14,594 nt of DNA, taken from NCBI GenBank assembly GCA_003601725.1, contig PIYJ01000064.1:1-14594 (forward strand), in the 5' to 3' direction. Made by a program: the position numbers and the translations under genes. The notes beneath the pieces were generated by a model. That model was given only the letters and a program-made list of their open reading frames with translations, was not told where the DNA came from and searched no databases. Positions 1-6,753 of the stretch are shown in pieces. The stretch comes from Candidatus Bathyarchaeota archaeon. Lineage in GTDB: Archaea; Thermoproteota; Bathyarchaeia; Bathyarchaeales; DTEX01. Every line of letters begins with the position of its first letter. Positions within the stretch are counted from its first letter, which is position 1.

Positions 1-982
1 GAGGCTCGGCGGTTCTTCTCGGCGGCTCAAGAGTGGTACCTGTTTCTTCAAGCCTCTGCAAGATCATGTGATGGAGATTCGGAATCGTTACAATGTGATC
101 TCCCGTTATGTGGAATCCCTTTCCTCCCATAGACGTAGGTCTTATTACAATGTTCTTTAAGGGACGATAATAATAGTCAGGGTCATCTTTGCTTCTCGGC
201 CGTGTATAATCCACTATTGGCTTCAAGTCGAAGTTTGCAGTTGTAAACTTCTCAACCTTGAATCCCAGATTCCTAGCGATGGAAAGAGCTTTAAGAAAAA
301 CTTCAGGTCCAATCACCGCTGATCCAAAGTTCAGGAAGACCCCGCCCTCAAGATTGCTCACTGTCTCCACGTATGTCTTAAAGTCTCTTCCAGTCGCCTC
401 GCCTAAAACTGCGAAGTTGCATCTCGGATGCTGATGAATTATATCTGTGCCGAGAGCTACATGAACCGTGAATGGTATTCTATACGCGTGATACAGAACG
501 CTGTATTCTTTAAATTTGAACCGTTCATCCTCCGCGATCATTCTCCCAAGCGATTCCCCGTATCCTAAGCCGTCATGGACACCCCGCTGTACAGCTAAAT
601 TCATCAAGAGCCCCGTCTCTTCAGCCATCCCGAAGGTTCCATCCTCTATGCTTGTGGCTACATCTTCACTTGTCTCTCCTATTAATGCGATTTCGAAGTC
701 GTGAATCGTCACTGCGCCGTTTGAAGCTACATGGGTTATGACTCCTCTCCTCATAAGGTCGATCACGATGAGAGAGAGGCCTGATTTAATCACGTGGGCA
801 CCCATCATCCAAAGCACTGGTCTCCCCTTCTTTCTGGCCTCAACGATTCTCTCTGCTACTTCTCTGAGGTCAGGATTGTTAAAGGGGGGCGGAGATGCCT
901 TAGGGCTGATCAGATCCTTAAGCTTGACCAAGTTCTTTCTCTGAGCTATCGGGTAGGTTTTAATTTTTGAAAAATCTATCAT
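1..982 (-). CDS. Deoxyhypusine synthase-like conserved protein (partial, C-terminus beyond window)
   Basis: I translated this by hand from the ATG at 982: 327 codons with no stop, running off the left edge. Residues 60-110 (key stretches GAHVIKSGL, IDLMRRGVITH, NGAVTIHDFEIAL, TSEDVA) and 172-250 (VHVALGTDIIHQHP, GEATGRDF, LEGGVFLNFGSAVIGPEVFLKAL) resemble a family usually named deoxyhypusine synthase-like, with a Rossmann-type NAD-binding fold. True deoxyhypusine synthases carry a catalytic lysine in a DEAxSWGK-type motif near the C-terminus; I see no such motif in the visible part, which ends RPTSMGGKGFHITGDH followed by a proline-rich tail, so it is probably not the eIF5A-modifying enzyme. 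GGAAGG lies about 8 bases before the start. The start is 24 bases after the mannosidase stop, so the two genes are likely cotranscribed. The family name is from memory; the substrate is unknown. Confidence 0.7.
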   Translation of the reverse strand, partial: MIDFSKIKTYPIAQRKNLVKLKDLISPKASPPPFNNPDLREVAERIVEARKKGRPVLWMMGAHVIKSGLSLIVIDLMRRGVITHVASNGAVTIHDFEIALIGETSEDVATSIEDGTFGMAEETGLLMNLAVQRGVHDGLGYGESLGRMIAEDERFKFKEYSVLYHAYRIPFTVHVALGTDIIHQHPRCNFAVLGEATGRDFKTYVETVSNLEGGVFLNFGSAVIGPEVFLKALSIARNLGFKVEKFTTANFDLKPIVDYTRPRSKDDPDYYYRPLKNIVIRPTSMGGKGFHITGDHIVTIPNLHHMILQRLEETGTTLEPPRRTAEP

Positions 983-1006
983 TCATTTCGCCTTCCAGCG
1001 CAGCAT

Positions 1007-3589
1007 TCAATCAAAATCTTGGTCTCCTCGACTTAAATATTGTACTTTTAGGGTCTTTATCTCCCATGGTTTCATCGGAACGAAGATGGCGTTTCCCTTT
1101 ATCTCATATTCAACACTAGGCAGATACTTATCCCATTCCATAAGATCAGTCTGAAGAACACGGTTCGGCGCCCTGTCAAACTTGATCCTCGCCTCCGTGT
1201 CGGAGCCGTGAGCCTCATATAATCTTAGAATCATGTCTTCCGAGTCTTCAGCTTCTTTAGCCGCTGTGAGAATCACGTTTTCCGGGGAGACCTCGATGAA
1301 GGAGTGCTGCGAAGGGAGTTCGCCGTCATGGGGATCCTCAAGAACTACCTGAAGCGGATAATTGAATTCGAACCCTTTCCTCACAGTCCCGGCGGATCTC
1401 CAATCTCCTCTATGCGGATATATCGCGTATCTGATGTGATGTATTCCGATCCTTGGTTCTTCAGATTGGTCTGCCCAACTCTCCGGAGTGAATCGATATC
1501 CTCTTCTAGGACCGCGTAGTATACTCATTCTTAAAGTGTTTTGCTCAAAGGAGAAACCGTACTTGCTGTCGTTTAACAAGCTTACGCCGTAATCGCTGGA
1601 TAAAGATGAGACATCAACCCACTTTTGAGCTGAAACTTCCCATTTAGCCGTGTCAGCTATCCCCCACCTTCTAGGCGGAAGCTCCATATTCTCCGGCGGG
1701 GCTTCCTTTAGGCTGTGATCGTATCGTTGTATAACGCCGTATGGAATCTCATATGTCGCCCAATACGATGAGAGGTTAAGTGGGAAGCATATCTTGGCGA
1801 ATCTGTAATTTTCATGCCAATCGATGTGAATCTCAAAGTCAACCTGCTGAGCATAAGCATACAAGATCACGTCTTGAATGAATTTGGAGTTGCCGAATCT
1901 TCTTTCGATTCTTATCTTCGCTCTGACCGGCCCATCCTCAACGATATACACTTTAAGAGCTTCAGGTTCCGATCGGTTTCCGAGATATATGTTCCATGCT
2001 GGTTCCCCATCCGGCGCGTCGGGAGGTTTATCCTCATATATCTCTAGGATGTTCCCGCCTCTTGAAGGATCAAAGACCATTCTTCTGTTTTTCTTATCGA
2101 ATACGGTGACTGCGTAATTGAGTTCAGGACGAACCTGAACCTCGAGATCTGTGTTTTCAATCCTATTCTCTTTAACTTTCAAGTCCGTCTTAAAGGAGGT
2201 TTTTTCTTCTTCTGAAGGCATGATATGATAGACTCTGTATCCGAAGGCTGGAACGTCAGCTTCGAAGATGAGTTTCTCTTCCCCTTCATTTACGATTTGA
2301 TATGGGATTTCAACATCATTCTGATCTAGGATACAGAAGGTTTCTTCAGGCATCTCTTTCATCGGAACTTTGACTATTGATTTTCTTCTCCAAGATAACG
2401 AATTGAATACTACGAGCGCCTTTGCCCCTCTGTTCGAAGTGCAGATATGCTTCGCAATCGCTTCTAGATGATTTATTTTAGATATGAATCTCCTAATCTC
2501 TTTGTAATCCGTAGCCGCATCTAGATAGACGGCCTCTATTGATGTCCCATCGAGATTGTCATGAACCTGATTGAAGAGCAGCCTCTTCCAGCATCTCCTC
2601 AACCCTTCCTTAGGATATGTAAAGCCGTATCTCTTCGCTATGTAGAGAAACTTCTCAGCTGAGAGAAGAAGAACCTCGCATCTTCTATTTTCCCGTTTCA
2701 TCATCGCCTCAGTTGTCAATGTTCCCCTATGAGTCTTGACGTATAGCTCATCATTCACTGTCGGAATCTTCTTTCCGTCAATCGTTGAAAGGATCTCTTC
2801 GAAATATTGCTTAGCCGTCGAGAAACGGATCAAGGGATATCCCTCTCTTTCCTTAAGTTTAAGAGCTTCTCTCATCATATCCTCGGTGGGACCGCCTCCA
2901 TGGTCTCCGTGCCCGAAGAGGACTAACAGCCGATTGATTCCGTGGGTCTTCTTTAATTCCTCGAGCTGAGCGAGCATGATGAGATCTGCATATTTACGGT
3001 CGAGTCTTTCATTATAGCTTCCAACAGTGTGGTATGCTAAGATCTTTGAGCCGTCCAGGGACTGCCACCAGAACAAATAATGAGGGAAGGGTATCGGCGG
3101 CCTCATCCTCTCGATCTGCCATTTCAGCTTGTAAGTTAAGAAGAAGCTGATGCCACACTTCTTCAGGATTTGGGGTAGACTCCAGCAGAAACCGAAAGTA
3201 TCGGGGAGCCATGCAATCTCGACGTCTATTCCAAACTTCTTCATGAAGTATCTCTTTCCAAAGAGGTACTGGCGGATCAAGGATTCTCCGCATGGTATCG
3301 TAGCGTTATGTTCAGTCCATGATCCTCCAACGATCTCCCAGCGTCCATCCTTCACGTTCCTTTTAATCTCTTCGAAGATCTCTGGGTAATACCTCTCCAT
3401 CCATTCATAGATCTGGGCGCTGCTTTGACAGAATTTAAGGATAGGGTATTTCTTCATCAACTTTAGAACTGAACTAAACGTCACGGGACAGATTTTATGG
3501 ATTGTTTCCCCTTTCGTCCACAGCCAAGAGAGATCAATGTGAGCGTGTCCAGTTAGATATATTGTTTCCCCCAATTCTTGTCCCTTCAT
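1007..3589 (-). CDS. Alpha-mannosidase-like glycoside hydrolase, family GH38
   Basis: An 860-residue enzyme expected to hydrolyse alpha-mannosides with retention, using a bound metal. Family landmarks are visible: GHAHIDLSWLW at 14-24 (metal ligands H17 and D19), WLPDTFGF at 127-134 with D130 as the likely nucleophile and metal ligand, FGHGDHGGGPT at 225-235, and NQVHDNLDGTSI at 340-351, matching the family's HDxxxGTSI block with H343 as the last metal ligand. The remainder (about 390-850) fits the middle and beta-sandwich domains of GH38. There is no signal peptide or membrane segment, so it should act in the cytoplasm, for example on imported or recycled mannose-containing glycans. First in a two-gene minus-strand unit with the deoxyhypusine-synthase-like gene. 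The ATG at 3589 lies just before the conserved first motif; there is no strong Shine-Dalgarno, and an AT-rich box about 23 bases upstream suggests little or no leader. Exact specificity cannot be read from sequence. Confidence 0.9.
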   Translation of the reverse strand: MKGQELGETIYLTGHAHIDLSWLWTKGETIHKICPVTFSSVLKLMKKYPILKFCQSSAQIYEWMERYYPEIFEEIKRNVKDGRWEIVGGSWTEHNATIPCGESLIRQYLFGKRYFMKKFGIDVEIAWLPDTFGFCWSLPQILKKCGISFFLTYKLKWQIERMRPPIPFPHYLFWWQSLDGSKILAYHTVGSYNERLDRKYADLIMLAQLEELKKTHGINRLLVLFGHGDHGGGPTEDMMREALKLKEREGYPLIRFSTAKQYFEEILSTIDGKKIPTVNDELYVKTHRGTLTTEAMMKRENRRCEVLLLSAEKFLYIAKRYGFTYPKEGLRRCWKRLLFNQVHDNLDGTSIEAVYLDAATDYKEIRRFISKINHLEAIAKHICTSNRGAKALVVFNSLSWRRKSIVKVPMKEMPEETFCILDQNDVEIPYQIVNEGEEKLIFEADVPAFGYRVYHIMPSEEEKTSFKTDLKVKENRIENTDLEVQVRPELNYAVTVFDKKNRRMVFDPSRGGNILEIYEDKPPDAPDGEPAWNIYLGNRSEPEALKVYIVEDGPVRAKIRIERRFGNSKFIQDVILYAYAQQVDFEIHIDWHENYRFAKICFPLNLSSYWATYEIPYGVIQRYDHSLKEAPPENMELPPRRWGIADTAKWEVSAQKWVDVSSLSSDYGVSLLNDSKYGFSFEQNTLRMSILRGPRRGYRFTPESWADQSEEPRIGIHHIRYAIYPHRGDWRSAGTVRKGFEFNYPLQVVLEDPHDGELPSQHSFIEVSPENVILTAAKEAEDSEDMILRLYEAHGSDTEARIKFDRAPNRVLQTDLMEWDKYLPSVEYEIKGNAIFVPMKPWEIKTLKVQYLSRGDQDFD

Positions 3590-3606
3590 CCTTTATGGTT
3601 TTCCCT

Positions 3607-3615
3607 GGATAATAT
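3607..3615 (-). promoter_or_regulatory. Possible TATA box for the GH38 gene
   Basis: On the minus strand this reads ATATTATCC, centred about 23 bases before the ATG at 3589. That distance would give a leaderless or nearly leaderless transcript, in keeping with the missing ribosome binding site. Confidence 0.3.
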
Positions 3616-3732
3616 GGCTATTTCACATGTTAAAGATTAATATTCTGAAGGCGGATATCCCTTGCTTATTAGGAGCTGCCTTATAATCAAACAGTCAACA
3701 CGGGATGTAATCATATCATTAGATCGGATAAG

Positions 3733-3740
3733 GTATAAGA
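3733..3740 (+). promoter_or_regulatory. Possible TATA box for the polyprenyl synthase gene
   Basis: GTATAAGA is centred about 61 bases before the ATG at 3798 and predicts transcription from about 3762, a leader of some 35 bases. That leader holds a 9-codon reading frame (ATG at 3764, TAA at 3791) and then GAGGA at 3786-3790, a good Shine-Dalgarno 7 bases before the gene start. A second TTATAA lies further upstream at 3681. Confidence 0.3.
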
Positions 3741-3797
3741 GACCCCAGAAATGTTTAGCATCAATGGAAAGATCAGAGAATCTCCGAGGATAATGAA

Positions 3798-4847
3798 ATG
3801 GGCTGGGAGAAGATATTAGAAGATTACGGCATGACGATTGAGAAGAGACTGAAAGGTTACTTTGAGAAGATCAGAAAAGAGGCAGAGAATTACCATCCTT
3901 TCATAGCGAAGGTGTATTCAAGCCTTGAGGATTATGTGCTTAGAAGGGGGAAGAGGCTGGCATCGTGCTGTACGCTTCTGACATATAAAGGCTATACAAG
4001 TAGGATTGACGATAACATCTTGAATGTCTGCGTTGGAATCGAGTTGTATCGTCATTGCATATTAATCCACGACGACGTCATTGACATGGACACGTTTAGA
4101 AGAGGAGGAAAAACAATACATCAAACATTTATGGAAGACTATGACGATCGATTCGGAGAGGGAGTCGCAGTCTTCCTCGGAAACATCGCTTATTCATTGG
4201 CATCACACGCTATAATAGACTCAGGTTTCCCAGAAGAGAAGATCGCCAAATCATTATTACTGCTCTCTAATGGTTACCGGGAGGTTAATGAAAGCCAGAT
4301 GCTTGACTTGCTTTTTGAGTATAAGAAAAGCGTTGATGCAGACGAGTGGACCGTTATGGCTTCTAAGAGGGCTGCGTCGCTTTTTAAGGCTACAATGCTG
4401 ATCGGCGCCGTTCTGGGAGATGCCTCAAAAGAAGATTTGGAGAAGCTTGAAGAAGCCGCAGCAAGCATCGGCTATGCTTTCGATATTCAAGACGATATTA
4501 TTGACACGTTCGCTGATGAGAGACAATACGGCAGACCTCCATGCAGAGATATAATCCTAGGCAAGAAGCCGCTTCACGTGATTTACGCTTTAAATTCGAT
4601 GAGCCGGGGAGAACTTGAAACTTTGAGGATGTTTCTCGGCAAGGAGTCTCTTGATCAAGAGGATATAAGCCTTATAAGAGAAATGATTAGGAAGACTGGG
4701 GGACTCGAAGCCGCAAAGAAGATTTCAAGGATGCATGCTGAGAGGGCGAGGATGCTTATCTACCAGACGGGTCTAAATAACGATGTGAAAGAGTTCTTTG
4801 ATTCCCTTATCGGTTATATAGAGGAAAGCCTCGATTGGTATAAGTAG
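3798..4847 (+). CDS. Divergent trans-polyprenyl diphosphate synthase (GGPP synthase-like)
   Basis: A 349-residue member of the all-helical isoprenyl diphosphate synthase family, which joins isopentenyl diphosphate to an allylic diphosphate; in archaea such products feed ether-lipid side chains or quinones. Both metal-binding motifs are intact: DDVID at 92-96 followed by RRGG, and DDIID at 232-236. The Q-x-x-D pair (Q167, D170) is present. Several other normally fixed positions differ. The usual GGKRxRP reads RGKRLAS (51-57), so the second arginine is A55. The usual histidine 7 residues before the first motif is R85. The usual KT before LF is R191-A192. The chain-length position 5 before the first motif is C87, with Y84 at 8 before. 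It is therefore probably a paralogue with a changed product rather than the housekeeping GGPP synthase. Start is supported by GAGGA at 3786-3790. Stands alone, divergent from the mannosidase. Confidence 0.88.
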   Translation: MGWEKILEDYGMTIEKRLKGYFEKIRKEAENYHPFIAKVYSSLEDYVLRRGKRLASCCTLLTYKGYTSRIDDNILNVCVGIELYRHCILIHDDVIDMDTFRRGGKTIHQTFMEDYDDRFGEGVAVFLGNIAYSLASHAIIDSGFPEEKIAKSLLLLSNGYREVNESQMLDLLFEYKKSVDADEWTVMASKRAASLFKATMLIGAVLGDASKEDLEKLEEAAASIGYAFDIQDDIIDTFADERQYGRPPCRDIILGKKPLHVIYALNSMSRGELETLRMFLGKESLDQEDISLIREMIRKTGGLEAAKKISRMHAERARMLIYQTGLNNDVKEFFDSLIGYIEESLDWYK

Positions 4848-4851
4848 GAAA

Positions 4852-4866
4852 AGTCGAGACTCGACT
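4852..4866. repeat. 15-base palindrome after the polyprenyl synthase stop
   Basis: AGTCGAGACTCGACT has perfect 7-base arms around one central A, starting 5 bases after the stop codon. As RNA it could form a 6-bp stem with a 3-base loop, but no T-run follows, so it is a poor terminator. It could equally be an operator near the winged-helix gene, although it lies about 110 bases before that gene's TATA-like box. Confidence 0.4.
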
Positions 4867-4976
4867 CTGAATCATATAGAGATGGGTCATGACAAGTTAG
4901 GCTTAACATCAAGATATATCGTAGAAAAATATCGGTAATTTACTTAAAGACGCCGCTGAAACCGAAGGTTCATAAA

Positions 4977-4985
4977 GCTTATAAG
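4977..4985 (+). promoter_or_regulatory. Likely TATA box for the winged-helix gene
   Basis: GCTTATAAG is centred 40 bases before the ATG at 5021 and is preceded by a purine-rich ACCGAAGG stretch that could serve as a BRE. The predicted start of transcription is about 5007, giving a leader of about 14 bases. Confidence 0.45.
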
Positions 4986-5020
4986 TAGATCGATGGTAAC
5001 CTATCGCTCGGCGAGCAAGG

Positions 5021-5317
5021 ATGGCGAGAAGATCACAATTCGAAATCTACCTCGACATTCTAAAGGCAGTTGCTGAGGGAAAAAAGAAGCCAACCCATAT
5101 AATGTATCGAGCTAATCTTTCATGGACAAGACTGAAGAAGTATCTCGATTTTCTCATCGCCCAAGATCTGCTAAGGGAGACTATAAATGATTCAGCTACC
5201 GTCTTTTCATTGACACAAAAAGGCAAGGATGTTATAGGATATTACAGGAGAATTGAGGGAGTTCTATATCCGAGGAAAAATACCATTCCTTCGGAGGTTT
5301 ACGTGCAGTATCCATAG
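5021..5317 (+). CDS. Small archaeal winged-helix transcriptional regulator
   Basis: A 98-residue one-domain DNA-binding protein. Residues 5-50 fit three helices of a winged helix-turn-helix (FEIYLDILKAVAEG, then THIMYRANLS, then the recognition helix WTRLKKYLDFLIAQDLL), and 51-66 (RETINDSATVFSLTQKG) fit the beta-hairpin wing. This is the pattern of the HTH_45-type family that is very common in Thermoproteota. It has no ligand-binding or membrane domain; the C-terminus (about 67-98) is a helix and a short proline-containing tail, which may dimerise. It follows the polyprenyl synthase by 173 bases with its own TATA-like box and so is probably transcribed separately. Target genes are unknown; autoregulation or control of the neighbouring synthase is possible but only inferred. 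Confidence 0.8.
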   Translation: MARRSQFEIYLDILKAVAEGKKKPTHIMYRANLSWTRLKKYLDFLIAQDLLRETINDSATVFSLTQKGKDVIGYYRRIEGVLYPRKNTIPSEVYVQYP

Positions 5318-5340
5318 GCTCTATAGATAGAAAAAAGCGT

Positions 5341-5346
5341 CTTTTT
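5341..5346 (+). terminator. Possible T-run terminator after the winged-helix gene
   Basis: CTTTTT lies 24 bases after the stop codon at 5315-5317, and a second run (ATTTTTTA, 5383-5390) follows. T-rich runs are the usual intrinsic termination signal in archaea. The gene is convergent with TldE, so termination here is expected. Confidence 0.35.
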
Positions 5347-5404
5347 AAGCTTAATGAACCAATAGCCTGCCCCTTCTTTATCATTTTTTATGTTCTCGTC
5401 TTCC

Positions 5405-5410
5405 AAAAAA
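5405..5410 (-). terminator. Possible T-run terminator after TldE
   Basis: On the minus strand a run of six T lies 7 bases past the TldE stop, between short complementary arms (TCTTC at 5399-5403 and GAAGA at 5411-5415). It fits termination of the TldD-TldE transcript before the convergent winged-helix gene. Confidence 0.35.
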
Positions 5411-5417
5411 GAAGATG

Positions 5418-6749
5418 CTACATTGTTGATTTTGTGAAATTCAGATCCCTAACAACAGCGTACGGCGTTAAGGTTGGAACGTCTACTTCCCACCATTTAA
5501 TCCAAGTCCGCGTTCGACTTATCTCTTGAATATTTTTTAAGATACGCAGCATGTTGTCGCTTATTCTGAGCTCTCTTATCGAAGATGACAGCGCCCCATT
5601 TCTTATCAGGAACATTCCGTCCCTTGGAATCGTTGAAAAGTCACCTGTCATGTAATTCTGATATCTCAAGTACCAATCATTCGTGACGTATATTCCCCTA
5701 TCGATCTCGGCTAAGATCTCCTCAAATGATTTTTCACCAGGTTCAACTATCAAGTTCCAAGGATGCGGAGAGATAAGCCCCGCGTTCCCAGTTGTTTCAA
5801 CGCCATGCTTTTTAGCTGTGGTGCTGTTGTGCAGGTATCTTTTGAGAACCCCCCTCTCTATGATGACGTTTCTACGTGTAGGAACCCCTTCATCGTCGAA
5901 AGCCCTCACTCCATAGGAACCCGCAATCGTAGGATCATCAATGAGATTCAATTTCTCACAGGCAATCTGTGAGTCTATCTTATCTATTAGAAAGGACTGG
6001 CCAATATCGACGAGAAAGGCGGAGGAAACGATTCCAACCTGACTGATTAAATCAGCGAAGACAAGCGGCCCGAGAAGCGCAGTGAACTTACCCGGCTTTC
6101 CAGACTGAGGATTCAAAGCTGCGACAGCTATTTTACCAGCGGTTCTTCCAGCCTCTGAAGGATCAAAATTCTCCTCATCTCCACTGATAGATACGAAGTG
6201 CCCAGATGAAACTTCAGATGTGAAGGCCCTAACTGAGATTTCTAAACTGCCTCTTTCTTGAGTTGCGTGCACGTTGCCTGATGTGGCAAGGATTATCTTC
6301 TCTTTAGTGGCATCCAGTGTCCCCGCCGTTTTCTTTGCACCTTCCTCCAACGCGCTGTTTATCGCCTCTTCGACATGCCCGATCAGCCTCTCCGAATGAA
6401 GCGAAATCCCGGAATCTTTAAGCAGCTTCGGATCATAATTGAACGGTCCCTCCGGAAGGGGAGCATAAAGCTCGCTTGGCGGCGTGATCTTCGCTATTTT
6501 TATAAGGTTATTGACTGCTTTCTCGGCGTTTCGAGCTGACGATAAGGGCACGGTTGTGGCGGCTCGATGCTTCTCGATCATCAAGAATATGTTTATTACG
6601 GATTCGTTATAGAATTTTGAGACCGTTACTTCATTGTTTGAGAAGCGGATCATGGCATGTTGTTCATCATGGAGCTTAACAGCCACATCTGTCGCTCCTT
6701 TTTTCAAAGCCAGATCAACAATGTATAATGGAATCTCATCCTTCCTCAT
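5418..6749 (-). CDS. tldE: TldE/PmbA-family subunit of the TldD-TldE metalloprotease
   Basis: A 443-residue member of the TldD/PmbA family, the partner without the metal site. The central family block is clear (LIDDPTIAGSYGVRAFDDEGVPTRR, then GVLKRYLHN), parallel to the same block in the neighbouring TldD. The TldD zinc motif HExxxH is absent; the matching region reads LVFADLISQVGIV. In characterised bacterial pairs the two proteins form a heterodimer in which TldD holds zinc and TldE shapes the tunnel for an unfolded peptide. Four bases separate the TldD stop from this ATG, and GGGAGGA, overlapping the end of tldD, sits 7 bases before the start. That strong site settles the start and couples translation of the pair. 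No signal peptide; cytoplasmic. Confidence 0.9.
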   Translation of the reverse strand: MRKDEIPLYIVDLALKKGATDVAVKLHDEQHAMIRFSNNEVTVSKFYNESVINIFLMIEKHRAATTVPLSSARNAEKAVNNLIKIAKITPPSELYAPLPEGPFNYDPKLLKDSGISLHSERLIGHVEEAINSALEEGAKKTAGTLDATKEKIILATSGNVHATQERGSLEISVRAFTSEVSSGHFVSISGDEENFDPSEAGRTAGKIAVAALNPQSGKPGKFTALLGPLVFADLISQVGIVSSAFLVDIGQSFLIDKIDSQIACEKLNLIDDPTIAGSYGVRAFDDEGVPTRRNVIIERGVLKRYLHNSTTAKKHGVETTGNAGLISPHPWNLIVEPGEKSFEEILAEIDRGIYVTNDWYLRYQNYMTGDFSTIPRDGMFLIRNGALSSSIRELRISDNMLRILKNIQEISRTRTWIKWWEVDVPTLTPYAVVRDLNFTKSTM

Positions 6750-6753
6750 GACG

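Noticed and set aside
3012..3293. 93-codon minus-strand frame inside the mannosidase gene
   Set aside because: Lies wholly within the strongly supported GH38 coding region in another frame and resembles no family.
4882..4938. 18-codon frame MGHDKLGLTSRYIVEKYR after the prenyl synthase gene
   Set aside because: Too short, with no ribosome site at a usable distance and no promoter of its own.
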